Shown piece after piece: positions 1 through 8,587 of a stretch of DNA of 14,666 bases (position 1 is the stretch's first letter; every line of letters starts with the position of its first letter). Where the stretch lies: the NCBI GenBank assembly GCA_902767055.1, contig CACXFX010000099.1, forward strand, positions 1-14,666. The letters are read 5' to 3'. The notes under the pieces are model-generated. The model was not told the DNA's origin. It did not search any database and worked only from the letters and a program-made list of their open reading frames with translations. The position numbers and the translations under genes were made by a program. This DNA comes from an uncultured Pseudomonadota bacterium (GTDB taxonomy: Bacteria > Pseudomonadota > Alphaproteobacteria > RF32 > CAG-239).

Positions 1-23
1 CCGCTCGAAAGAGTGGTTTTTTT
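1..23 (+). terminator. Rho-independent terminator of an upstream gene cut by the window edge
   Basis: A 6-bp stem (CCGCTC, 1-6, with GAGTGG, 11-16, including one G-U pair) encloses a GAAA tetraloop and is followed by seven T residues (17-23). This is a compact intrinsic terminator on the + strand. The stem may continue left of the window. It separates the first LRR gene from whatever precedes it. Confidence 0.6.
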
Positions 24-48
24 GATGATGAATATTTAGGAAAAAAAT

Positions 49-894
49 ATGAAAAAGTGGTTCTTTATATTAGGTATAATTTTGCATTTAATAGCAAATG
101 AGGCTAATGCCCAAAATTGTTCAGATGGTATTGTTGCTTGCGGAACGACAGATGACGGTTTCACTTGGTCTGTTTCAAATATCGTAGATAAAAATGGAAA
201 TACCACACAAGAGTTACGCATAGAAGGTGTTGGCGATATGCAAGATTATGAAAGAGATGGTGATAATATGTCACCATGGAAAAAAAATGGTGGCGACATA
301 TCAATTACAAAAATTATTGTCGGTGATGGAATAACATCAATAGGCGCTCGTGCTTTTGAAGATATGATTTACGTCAATGATCTTCAGTTGCCTGAAAGTA
401 TTAAAAAAATAGGTAAGGAAGCTTGTAATTGGTGTGCAAGTTTAGCAGATATCAAATTACCATCCGGTTTAATTAAATTAGGAGGTTATGCGTTTTATGC
501 AACAAAATTTTCCAATCTTTCTCTACCTGAGAGTCTGACGCAAATAGATTATAGAAGTTTATATATAAGAAGTCCAATAGACATCGTAATTCCGGAAAAT
601 ACAGAAATATCATCTCTGGCTTTTTTATCAGAAAGTGGAACAACAGATGTTCAAAAAATTTATTGTGCGAGTACGAATACTTCATGTTTGGCTTTAAAAA
701 ATATTGATGAATTTGCTTCTAAAATTCAATTATATGAAAAATATGGCGATACTTATTATATTGATGGCAAATTTTACAAGAAGCTGAATGATATTGCCTT
801 TAAGAATAATATTAAAAAACGCATTTATACCATTGACGAGGCAAATCTTGTGGCTAAGCCGAGCGGTAATACGGTTAGGATTAAGTACAGATAA
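49..894 (+). CDS. Secreted BspA-like leucine-rich-repeat protein (LRR paralogue 1)
   Basis: A 281-residue exported protein with no recognisable enzyme motif. Residues 1-21 form a signal peptide (MKKW start, hydrophobic core, likely cleavage after ANA before QNC). An N-terminal module with cysteines and a SPW motif precedes LRR_5/BspA-type repeats, visible as GITSIGARAF, LPESIKKIGKEA, LPSGLIKLGGYAF and LPESLTQI. A segment with IYC...C follows, then a stretch with YEKYGD and GKFY..LNDIA, and finally the terminal module KRIYTIDEAN...IKYR (about residues 256-281). The ATG at 49 has AGGA about 8 bases upstream. The C-terminal half closely resembles the partial gene at the right edge (14435-14666), and the terminal module recurs at 8659-9474. 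LRR_5 proteins of this type are usually secreted or surface-exposed and take part in adhesion or protein binding; the role here is unknown. Confidence is high for the gene and moderate for the family. Confidence 0.85.
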   Translation: MKKWFFILGIILHLIANEANAQNCSDGIVACGTTDDGFTWSVSNIVDKNGNTTQELRIEGVGDMQDYERDGDNMSPWKKNGGDISITKIIVGDGITSIGARAFEDMIYVNDLQLPESIKKIGKEACNWCASLADIKLPSGLIKLGGYAFYATKFSNLSLPESLTQIDYRSLYIRSPIDIVIPENTEISSLAFLSESGTTDVQKIYCASTNTSCLALKNIDEFASKIQLYEKYGDTYYIDGKFYKKLNDIAFKNNIKKRIYTIDEANLVAKPSGNTVRIKYR

Positions 895-915
895 AATCTT
901 ATTTCTTTTTTGAAT

Positions 916-953
916 AAAAATATCAAAAAACCGTTTGATTTTTTGATATTTTT
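916..953 (+). terminator. AT-rich intrinsic terminator after LRR gene 1
   Basis: A perfect 15-bp inverted repeat (916-930 with 939-953) has an 8-base loop (CCGTTTGA) and runs into a T tract to 956. It lies 21 bases after the LRR stop codon, so it most likely ends that transcript. The arms are nearly symmetric in A/T runs, so it could act in both directions. It also shows that the open frame extending upstream of mrcA to a TTG at 910 is non-coding. Confidence 0.7.
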
Positions 954-993
954 TTTGTATGTTAGGGCAAGTTTAAAAATTGACAGAGTAACG

Positions 994-3405
994 ATGTTTA
1001 AGTTTTTTTCCGCGATTATCAGTGCCGGCTTGTTTTTTATGGCGATTGTTTTGATTGCCGTGACGATTTTTTTGAAAAAAATCAGCGATGATTTGCCCGA
1101 TTATATGCAACTTGCAAAATATGAGCCGCCGGTCACGACGCGTCTTTTTGCCGGTGACGGTCAGCTTTTGATGGAATATGCGGCCGAAAAGCGCATATTC
1201 GTGCCGATTGATAAAATTCCGGATCTGGTCAAAAATGCTTTTATCGCCGCTGAGGATAAACATTTTTACACGCATGCGGGGATTGATTATACGGGTATTG
1301 TTCGTGCGGTTTTGAACAATTTGAAAAATATCGGCAAAGGAAGACGGCCTGCCGGTGCATCGACCATCACTCAACAGGTTGCCAAGAACTTTTTTCTTTC
1401 ATCCGAGGTGTCGTATATCCGAAAAATCAAAGAGGCGATGCTTGCCAATCGTATGAATAAGGCTTTTACCAAAGACCATGTTTTGGAGCTTTATTTAAAT
1501 CAGATTTATCTCGGCAACCGCGCTTATGGTGTGGCGGCTGCGGCACTCAACTATTTTGACAAAGCTCTAGACGAGCTTGAGATTGAAGAAATTGCTTATT
1601 TGGCGGCGCTTCCCAAAGGGCCGAATAATTATCACCCGATTAAAAAGCATGATGCAGCTGTTGCACGGCGAAACTGGGTGATTGCCCGCATGGCAGAAGA
1701 TGGTTATATCACTCAAGATGAGGCTTCAGAGGCGCAAAAAAAGCCCTTAAAAACAGTCGAACGGCAAAGCGGATTTTTGAAAAATGCGGAATATTACAGT
1801 GAAGAAGTGCGCCGCGCAATTGTACACAACTTGGGCGAAGAAGCCTTATATGAGGGTGGTTTAATCGTCAGGACAACGATTGATCCGAAAATCCAGGAAA
1901 TCGCGACCAAGGCTTTCAGAAAAGGTTTGATGGAATATGATTTGCGTCATGGTTGGCGCGGGGCTGAAAAAAATATCGCTTTGGATGAAAATTATCGGCA
2001 AACCTTAAAAAATACGGCTTTGACAAAGGGAGCTGAGCCTTCATGGCAAAAAGCGGTTGTGTTGAATGTGCAAAAAGAATTTGCCGATATTGAACTTGAA
2101 AACGCAGCAAAAGGAAAAATACACTTAAAAGACATTGCATGGGCAAAGCCGGCACTCAAAAATAAATATGTCGGGGCAACACCAAGTGATGTTTCAACCG
2201 TTTTGAAACCGGGAGATGTGATTTATGTCGAAAAACGTGAAGAAGCCGACGCTTATGGGTTGAGGCAAATTCCGGATGTTGAGGGCGGTATGGCCGTGAT
2301 TGACCCGAATACGGGCAAGGTTTTGGCGCTTGTCGGCGGTTTTTCGTTTGAAAAATCGCAATTTAATCGTGCGACGCAAGCCTATCGTCAAACAGGTTCG
2401 TCATTTAAACCGTTTGTTTATTTAACGGCGCTTGAAATGGGCTATTCGCCAAACGATTTGATTTTGGATGCGCCGTTTGTTTTGGACCAAGGTGCCGGGT
2501 TGCCGAAGTGGAAGCCGGTTAACTATTCCAAAAAATTCTACGGTTTAATGACGCTTCGTCAAGGTATCGAACAATCCAAAAACTTGATGACCGTTCGCTT
2601 GGCTCAGGATATCGGTATGGATAAAGTTGCCGAAATGACAAAGCGCGTCGGTATCAATGACAATTTGCCGCAATATTTGTCATCTTCTTTAGGTGCGGCG
2701 GCGGCACGCGTTTTGGATATGACGGCGGCTTATGCGATTATTGCGGGCGGCGGAAAGAAAGTAACACCGTATTTAATCGAGCGCATTCAAGACCGCACGG
2801 GGAAAACGATTTACAAACATGACACTTATGATTGCAAAGATTGTAATCCGAGCCATTTTGAAAATCAAAATCCGCCTTTTAAACCCGATTTGCGCGAGCA
2901 AATTATTGATGAACTCTCGGCCTATCAAATGATTTCGATTTTAGAAGGGGTGACAATCAGAGGAACCGGTGCAAGGCTAAGGGCGCTTAATCGTCATTTG
3001 GCCGGAAAAACAGGTACGACAAATGAAAATAAAGATGCATGGTTTATCGGTTTTTCGCCCGATTTGGTGGCCGGTGTTTATGTCGGATATGATGAGCCCG
3101 TCAGTTTGGGGCGTATTGAAACGGGTGCTTCTGCCGCTTTGCCGATTTTTTATGATTTTATGCAAAATGCCCTAAAAGACGTGCCGGATGCAAATTTCAG
3201 AATGCCCAAAGGTATCAAGCTTGTCAGGATAAATCCTCAAACCGGTAAACTTTCAAAGCCGTCGGATGAAACGGTCATCGTGGAGGCGATTAAACCTGAT
3301 TATAATTTTGATAATACAAAGCAGAGGACCATTGGTTATGGTGAAAATGAGGTTATATTAGATACCGAAAATGACAGCGGTCTTCAGCTTGGCGGTGAAT
3401 ATTAA
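994..3405 (+). CDS. mrcA: Penicillin-binding protein 1A, bifunctional peptidoglycan glycosyltransferase/transpeptidase
   Basis: An 803-residue class A PBP that polymerises lipid II into glycan strands and cross-links the stem peptides in the periplasm. A short cytoplasmic N-terminus and one membrane anchor (about residues 9-28) precede a GT51 domain with the catalytic Glu87 in AAEDKHFYTH and the motif RRPAGASTITQQ (about 118-128). An OB-like insert follows. The transpeptidase domain has SSFK (Ser469 nucleophile, Lys472), SKN (528-530) and KTGT (672-675). All key residues are intact and the length is normal for the family. The reading frame is open back to a TTG at 910, but that part overlaps the terminator hairpin. 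The ATG at 994 gives the expected MFKFF anchor start, although its Shine-Dalgarno is weak. prfB begins 14 bases after the stop. The mrcA-prfB order is common in alphaproteobacteria. Confidence 0.95.
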   Translation: MFKFFSAIISAGLFFMAIVLIAVTIFLKKISDDLPDYMQLAKYEPPVTTRLFAGDGQLLMEYAAEKRIFVPIDKIPDLVKNAFIAAEDKHFYTHAGIDYTGIVRAVLNNLKNIGKGRRPAGASTITQQVAKNFFLSSEVSYIRKIKEAMLANRMNKAFTKDHVLELYLNQIYLGNRAYGVAAAALNYFDKALDELEIEEIAYLAALPKGPNNYHPIKKHDAAVARRNWVIARMAEDGYITQDEASEAQKKPLKTVERQSGFLKNAEYYSEEVRRAIVHNLGEEALYEGGLIVRTTIDPKIQEIATKAFRKGLMEYDLRHGWRGAEKNIALDENYRQTLKNTALTKGAEPSWQKAVVLNVQKEFADIELENAAKGKIHLKDIAWAKPALKNKYVGATPSDVSTVLKPGDVIYVEKREEADAYGLRQIPDVEGGMAVIDPNTGKVLALVGGFSFEKSQFNRATQAYRQTGSSFKPFVYLTALEMGYSPNDLILDAPFVLDQGAGLPKWKPVNYSKKFYGLMTLRQGIEQSKNLMTVRLAQDIGMDKVAEMTKRVGINDNLPQYLSSSLGAAAARVLDMTAAYAIIAGGGKKVTPYLIERIQDRTGKTIYKHDTYDCKDCNPSHFENQNPPFKPDLREQIIDELSAYQMISILEGVTIRGTGARLRALNRHLAGKTGTTNENKDAWFIGFSPDLVAGVYVGYDEPVSLGRIETGASAALPIFYDFMQNALKDVPDANFRMPKGIKLVRINPQTGKLSKPSDETVIVEAIKPDYNFDNTKQRTIGYGENEVILDTENDSGLQLGGEY

Positions 3406-3419
3406 AAGGAAAAACAACG

Positions 3420-4527
3420 ATGCGCGCGGAAATTGAAAATATCTCTTGTCAAATCAGGCAGACGCTTGAGCTGCTGAGGAGGTTTCTTTGACTATGACAA
3501 TGCCTGTATGCGCCTGGAAGAATTGCAGGCTTTAAGTCAGCAAACGGGGTTGTGGGACAATCCCGAACGTGCGCAAAAGCTGATGAGTGAAAAAAATCAT
3601 CTCGAGGAGGCTCTTGACGGTTATCAAAAGATGGTCAAATCTTTTGAAGATAATCTTGAAATGGCTGAGCTTTATGAAAAAGATGACGATATGTCCGCTG
3701 AGCTTTTGGCTGATTTTGAAAAGCTTGAATCTGAGGCTGAAAAGCAAAAATTAGAGGCTTTGCTTTCGGGTGAAGCCGATAAAAATGATGCTTATCTTGA
3801 AATTCATGCCGGCAGCGGCGGCACCGAGGCTCAGGATTGGGCCGAGATGTTGCTTCGTATGTATGTGCGCTGGGCAGAAAAACATGATTATAAAGTAGAG
3901 TATGAAGAAGAAACCGAAGGTGATGTGGCGGGCTTAAAATCCGTGACAATCAAAATCAGCGGTTATAATGCTTACGGGTGGCTCAAATCTGAAAGCGGTG
4001 TGCATCGGTTGGTACGTATTTCGCCTTTTGACAGCAATGCAAGGCGGCACACAAGTTTTGCCTCGGTTGATGTTTATCCCGTGGTGGATGATGATATTGA
4101 TATCGAGATTAATGAAAAAGATTGTCGCATCGACACTTATCGTGCTTCGGGTGCCGGCGGGCAGCACATCAATAAAACCGATTCTGCCGTTCGTATTACG
4201 CATATGCCGACAGGTATTGTGGTGCAAAGCCAGAGTCAGCGTTCACAATTTCAGAACCGTGATGCGGCATGGAAAATGCTTAAAGCCCGTCTTTATGAAA
4301 AAGAGCTTCAAAAGCGTTCGGATGAACAAAAAGAAAAACGCGATAACATGGGCGATAACGGTTGGGGATATCAAATCAGATCTTATGTTTTGCAACCTTA
4401 TCGGCTTGTTAAAGATTTAAGAACAGGGGTGGAAACCTCTGACGACAGAGCCGTATTGGATGGCGATATTGACTTGTTTTTATCGGGATATTTGGCCTAT
4501 CTCGGGCAAAAAAGGGTAGCAGGTTGA
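3420..4527 (+). CDS. prfB: Peptide chain release factor 2, expressed through a +1 programmed frameshift
   Basis: RF2 recognises UGA and UAA stop codons and triggers peptide release on the ribosome. Translation starts at ATG 3420 (AAAGGA upstream) and reads 23 codons to an in-frame TGA at 3489-3491. Reading resumes one base later (GAC at 3490) to give [12 protein letters not shown] and the rest of the protein. The coding join is 3420-3488 plus 3490-4527, 368 residues in all, close to E. coli RF2 (365). The SPF stop-codon recognition tripeptide is at 201-203 and the catalytic GGQ at 246-248. Without the shift a gene caller would begin at ATG 3508 and lose the N-terminus. The gene sits between mrcA and the AsmA-like gene, and its TGA stop overlaps the next ATG by one base. 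Confidence 0.97.
3477..3492 (+). promoter_or_regulatory. prfB: RF2 autoregulatory +1 frameshift site
   Basis: A Shine-Dalgarno-like AGGAGG (3477-3482) lies 3 bases before the slippery CTT TGA C (3486-3492), the same arrangement as the E. coli prfB site. The internal SD pairs with 16S rRNA and strains the ribosome. When RF2 is scarce, the slow UGA lets tRNA-Leu slip from CUU to UUU. When RF2 is plentiful, the peptide ends at 23 residues. This is established prfB autoregulation, and the sequence shows every element. Confidence 0.95.
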
Positions 4528-7500
4528 TGAAAAAAAGTTATTACATCCGCAAAATTTTAGATTATCTCGGTGTGACGTTTTTGTTGGCACTTGCCGTTTT
4601 TTTGTGGAAGTTGTATCAGGGACCGATCGGGGTACCATTCTTAAAACCATATATTATTGAGGCTTTGCATTCAGGGCAAAACGAATATACGGTTGATATC
4701 GGAGAAGTCAATATCGAGCTTGTGCATTCGATCCAGCCGGTTAAAATTATTGCTAAAAATGTGGTGTTGAAAAAAAATGACGATACGGTATCCGTCAAGA
4801 CTAAAAAGCTTTTTTTATCATTTAGTATTCGTGCGCTTTTACAAGGTATGATTGCGCCGAGCAGTATTTTGATTAAAAATCCTGAGGTTTCGATTTTTAC
4901 GACTTACGGTGTTGAAAAGAATAAAGAAAATGAAATTAACCGTAAAAAAATAGAATATTATACCGATTGGTTTAATGGCTTTTTGGAGCGTTTTCACTCA
5001 AAAGACAAGCTTTATCCCGAAAGCTTTATCAACGAGATTGATATTCAAAACGCCTCGATTGAATTTCATGAAGTGGATTTGGGAAAAAAATGGCAATTTT
5101 CAAATGCCAATTTGAGCTTTGAACGTGCGCTGACAAGTTTGAAATTGTCGGCAAACGGGGTCGTCGATTTAGATGAGCGGATGGCAACACTTTCTTCGAG
5201 CGCAAGATATGATTTTGTTAAAAAGGATATTATACTTGATGTTAAGTTTGCAGATGTCGTTATTTCGGATTTTATAAAGCAAATCGGCGGCGGTATTTCA
5301 AGTATCGACATTCCTCTTGAAGGTGAAATTAAATCGCGTATCGATTTTGCAAAAATCATCGAAAATCCTGAGGATTTAACCGATCATATTGATGCGGCTT
5401 TTGAGCAAACGGATTTTAATTTTAAAGGAACAGAAGGAAAAGTTGTTTTTGAAGATAATGCTCATTTTGATTATAAAATAGATTCATTTGAATTAAGCGG
5501 TGAAATCAAAGGCGGTCTTGATCACGTCATCTTAAATAAAACCGTCTTGAAAACGGGGGGACAGCAAGTTGAGCTTGATGTATCCCTTGAAGGGTACAAA
5601 AAATATTTTTTGGAAAAATCATTAGAGGATTTTAAGCTGATACTTCAGGCAAAAGCCGAAAAATTGGCAATGGACGATTTGGCAAAATTTTGGCCGAGGT
5701 ATTATGGCGAACCGGCTTGGCTGTGGTGTAAAGAAAATCTTTATGGCGGGACTTATCAAAATGCGGCATTTGGTTTTGAATGGGCTTATGATAAGGACCT
5801 CAAAGCCGTAACGCTTATGCGCCTAAACGGAAAAGCCGATCTTGATGACGGAACGGTTTATTATTTGGAAGGTATGCCGGAAGTAACAAATGTTTACGGA
5901 CAAGCTTATTTTGATATCGGCGTGATTGATATTATTCTTGATAAGGGTGTTTCGGACGGTATTTTGCTCGACAGCGGGCGTGTTAAAATATATGATTTGG
6001 ATAAATACAATAATTTTATCGATATCACAATCAAAGGGGATACTTCAATTAAAGATGCGTTGGCCTATATCGATCATGAGCCGCTTGAGTTTGCTAAAGA
6101 TTTAGGACTTAATGGGAATATGCTAGAGGGTGATGTTAATGTCGATTTAAATTTGAATTTTGAGCTTTATCAGGATTTAAAGCCCGAAGATATCAAAGTA
6201 AAAACGACGGCTGTTTTGCGTGATGTCATATTTAAAGACGTTTTTGACGGTAAAGATTTGAAATCGTCAAAAGTTGATCTGAAAATTACCGAAAAAGGGT
6301 TGAGTGCCAATGGCCATGCTTTGTTTGACGAGATTCCCGTTCAATTTGATTATATGCTTGTTTTTGGGGCAGAAAGCCCGCAAGGCAAAGGGCATTTTGC
6401 TTTTACCTACGATGATAATGTGGCTAAAAAGCTTGGGGTTTATCATGCGCTTTTAGAGGCACCTTATGTGACGGGGTACGCTTTTGTTAATGCCGATTTA
6501 ATCTCAAATGATAACCAAACAAAAATAGATATTATTGCCGATTTAAGGCATATGGCAATTGATTACGGTTTTTTGGGATTTCAAAAAAATGCTGATGAAG
6601 ACGGGCAGATTAAAGCAAAACTTGATTTGAAAAATGCAAAGCCGGTAAGCGTGCCGTTTTTTGAGTTAAAGCGCGATAATTTTAATATTCAAGGTAATGT
6701 TGCCCTTGATGCAAAAGGTGAGATTAAAACGATTGATATTTCAAAAATTGAAGGGCCGAAAACATCGGCGGCGGCAAAAATTGAGTTTTTAAATGCACCT
6801 AAAAAACATATTAAGTTAAATGTCAGCGGTAACAGTTATGATTTAACGGAATTGTTCGCCCGAAATGAAGAAGCTCAAAAGGAAAAATCAAAAACTCAAA
6901 CCGTGGGTAATGATGATGACGGGCTTGAAACAATGCCGGATACGGATATTTTTGTGGCTGTCGGAAATTTGTGGACCAATCCTGAAACACCGATTAAAAA
7001 TTTTGCGGGCAGTGCCATAATTAAAAACGGTATCGGTTTTGAAGAAGTTCATCTCATCGGAAACTATGGTACGGATAAATCCATTATGTTTAATTTGGAA
7101 TATATGCCGCGTCCGAACGGAGAGCACTTTTTGACAATTGAGAGCAATAATGCAGGCAGTACATTGCGTGTTTTGAGGCTTTATGAAAATATGAACGGCG
7201 GAAATCTTAAAATAGAAGCCAGACGTGATAAGTATAAAAAATTTATCGGTCATGCCAAAATACGCGATTTTAAGATCACCAACACCCCGCTTTTGGCCAA
7301 ACTTTTGACGGTGGCATCGTTTAGCGGAATGCTCGATTTGTTAAAAGGGGACGGGCTTGTTTTTTCGCATTTTGATGCGCCGTTTACGTATCAAAATAAA
7401 ACGCTTAAAATCAATGATGCCAAAATGTTTGGCAATGTTATCGGTTTGACGGCGACGGGCAGTGTCAATCGATTGAGTGAAAATATCGATATCAGAGGTG

Positions 7501-7700
7501 TGATTTCACCGGCTTACAGCCTAAATTCAATGGTCGGTAAAATTCCTCTTTTGGGTAAAATGCTTGTCGGAAAAGACGGAACGGTGTTTGCTGCCGATTA
7601 CAGCATAACGGATACAATTGATGATCCGAAAATCGAAATTAATCCTTTGTCGCTGTTAAGTCCGAATTCTGTTAAAGATTTGTTTTCATCGGAGCCTTGA
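4527..7700 (+). CDS. AsmA-like/DUF3971 (YhdP-type) envelope protein
   Basis: A 1057-residue membrane-anchored periplasmic protein. A basic start (MKKSYYIRK) and one hydrophobic anchor (about residues 13-28) are followed by a long region of alternating beta-strand-like segments. The C-terminal block (about 945-1050) has FDAPFTY, a glycine-rich stretch, GKIPLLGKMLVGKDG, and DPKIEINPLSLLSP, which is the pattern of the YhdP/AsmA_2 C-terminus. Family members are long beta-groove proteins that help move phospholipids between the inner and outer membranes, so a lipid-transport role is likely but inferred. The ATG at 4527 overlaps the prfB TGA (TGATG), which indicates translational coupling; a TTG one codon earlier is also in frame. 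The next gene begins 6 bases after the stop, so it is part of the mrcA-prfB operon. Confidence 0.82.
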   Translation: MKKSYYIRKILDYLGVTFLLALAVFLWKLYQGPIGVPFLKPYIIEALHSGQNEYTVDIGEVNIELVHSIQPVKIIAKNVVLKKNDDTVSVKTKKLFLSFSIRALLQGMIAPSSILIKNPEVSIFTTYGVEKNKENEINRKKIEYYTDWFNGFLERFHSKDKLYPESFINEIDIQNASIEFHEVDLGKKWQFSNANLSFERALTSLKLSANGVVDLDERMATLSSSARYDFVKKDIILDVKFADVVISDFIKQIGGGISSIDIPLEGEIKSRIDFAKIIENPEDLTDHIDAAFEQTDFNFKGTEGKVVFEDNAHFDYKIDSFELSGEIKGGLDHVILNKTVLKTGGQQVELDVSLEGYKKYFLEKSLEDFKLILQAKAEKLAMDDLAKFWPRYYGEPAWLWCKENLYGGTYQNAAFGFEWAYDKDLKAVTLMRLNGKADLDDGTVYYLEGMPEVTNVYGQAYFDIGVIDIILDKGVSDGILLDSGRVKIYDLDKYNNFIDITIKGDTSIKDALAYIDHEPLEFAKDLGLNGNMLEGDVNVDLNLNFELYQDLKPEDIKVKTTAVLRDVIFKDVFDGKDLKSSKVDLKITEKGLSANGHALFDEIPVQFDYMLVFGAESPQGKGHFAFTYDDNVAKKLGVYHALLEAPYVTGYAFVNADLISNDNQTKIDIIADLRHMAIDYGFLGFQKNADEDGQIKAKLDLKNAKPVSVPFFELKRDNFNIQGNVALDAKGEIKTIDISKIEGPKTSAAAKIEFLNAPKKHIKLNVSGNSYDLTELFARNEEAQKEKSKTQTVGNDDDGLETMPDTDIFVAVGNLWTNPETPIKNFAGSAIIKNGIGFEEVHLIGNYGTDKSIMFNLEYMPRPNGEHFLTIESNNAGSTLRVLRLYENMNGGNLKIEARRDKYKKFIGHAKIRDFKITNTPLLAKLLTVASFSGMLDLLKGDGLVFSHFDAPFTYQNKTLKINDAKMFGNVIGLTATGSVNRLSENIDIRGVISPAYSLNSMVGKIPLLGKMLVGKDGTVFAADYSITDTIDDPKIEINPLSLLSPNSVKDLFSSEP

Positions 7701-7705
7701 GGTAA

Positions 7706-8185
7706 ATGAAAATCGGTATTGATTATCATGGCGTTATCAATAGAGATCCCATATTTTTTGCAGCTTTTACAAAAGAGGCTGTCAAAAAAAGAGTTGAAAT
7801 TTTTGTGGTCAGCGGCGGGGCAAGAAAAGATGTCGAAGCTTATTTGAAAGAACACGATATATCTTATAATGGTATTTTTTCACTCCTTGACTATTTTTCT
7901 GAGAGGAATATGGTCACTTTTTATGAAGACGGTTCTTTTTTTGTGGAAAACGAAATATGGAACAGAGCCAAAGCCAAATTTTGTTTTGACAATAAAATTG
8001 ATGTCCATATAGATGATTCGATGCTTTACGGGGCGTATTTTCAAACGCCGTTTTGTTTGTATTCGCCTCAAGGGCAAAACTGTACAATGATTAAAAAAAA
8101 TATATCGATTGATTTTTCAAAAACGCCGGATGCCGTGTTGGAAGATTTGATTGAAGAGGTTTCAAATCTAGTTCAAAACAAGTGA
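7706..8185 (+). CDS. Small HAD-like protein with a DxH motif I
   Basis: A 159-residue cytoplasmic protein without a signal peptide. It carries remnants of the HAD phosphatase core: motif I GIDYHGVI near the N-terminus (Asp6, with His8 where the acid/base Asp usually stands), motif II VVSGG (Ser36), a candidate motif III lysine (Lys89 or Lys91) and motif IV HIDDS (Asp103-Asp104). The length suits a minimal HAD fold with little cap. The substrate is unknown, and the Asp-to-His change may alter or remove phosphatase activity. The GAGG ribosome site overlaps the stop of the AsmA-like gene, so this is the last gene of that operon. Its final 18 bases overlap the 3' end of the convergent apaG-like gene. 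Confidence 0.72.
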   Translation: MKIGIDYHGVINRDPIFFAAFTKEAVKKRVEIFVVSGGARKDVEAYLKEHDISYNGIFSLLDYFSERNMVTFYEDGSFFVENEIWNRAKAKFCFDNKIDVHIDDSMLYGAYFQTPFCLYSPQGQNCTMIKKNISIDFSKTPDAVLEDLIEEVSNLVQNK

Positions 8186-8557
8186 AGACGGTTTGTTTGA
8201 AAAAAGTTGCAATGCCGGAATTTTAATGTCTTGAGTCAGGTTTGATTTAATGATTCGGCAAGTGCCGTAAAGGACGGCTGATGATGTTTTTATCGGCATC
8301 ATATCTTCAAATTCAAAATATTCGCCGGGATTTAATTCTAAAATTTCGCCATTGAAAGTATGGTCAAAAGCAGAAGTGTTGCCTTTGTCATCGGTCAAGT
8401 TAAAATCTTTGCCCAAAAGGCAAATCGGAGCATCGGAATTGTTTTCGATTTTAAGATAATAACCGCAAAAATCCGTATCGTCTTCAAGCAATGCCTGACA
8501 GGCGGAAATCTCGATATTATCCGTTGTTAAAGTGACATAATCCGGTTCAAAATCCAT
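8168..8557 (-). CDS. apaG: ApaG-like (DUF525) protein
   Basis: A 129-residue cytoplasmic protein of normal ApaG length. It matches the family along its length: YYLKIENNSDAPICLLG corresponds to the Y.(I)TI.N....PVQLL block, followed by LTDDKG, a LNPGEYFEFEDMMPIKT block (PGE.F.Y....... T) and the C-terminal IPALQLF. ApaG proteins are single FN3-like beta-sandwich domains linked to magnesium/cobalt sensitivity and Ap4A metabolism; their biochemistry is poorly known. The GxGxxG stretch typical of many ApaG proteins is replaced here by FDHTFNGEIL, so this is a divergent member. An AAGGA about 11 bases upstream is a loose ribosome site. It is convergent with the HAD-like gene and shares 18 bases with it. 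Confidence 0.75.
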   Translation of the reverse strand: MDFEPDYVTLTTDNIEISACQALLEDDTDFCGYYLKIENNSDAPICLLGKDFNLTDDKGNTSAFDHTFNGEILELNPGEYFEFEDMMPIKTSSAVLYGTCRIIKSNLTQDIKIPALQLFSNKPSSLVLN

Positions 8558-8587
8558 TTTAGAGCGAATCCTTAATGCTTTTTGTTA

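Noticed and set aside
980..985. TTGACA as a -35 box for mrcA
   Set aside because: It lies only 8 bases before the ATG, so no -10 can follow upstream of the start codon.
910..993. In-frame extension of mrcA to a TTG at 910
   Set aside because: It runs through a perfect 15-bp terminator hairpin, adds residues unlike the usual PBP1A start, and the ATG at 994 gives the normal anchor.
3968..4420. 150-residue open frame inside prfB
   Set aside because: It lies in another frame over the conserved RF2 core, including the GGQ region, has no ribosome site, and its translation looks like out-of-frame sequence.
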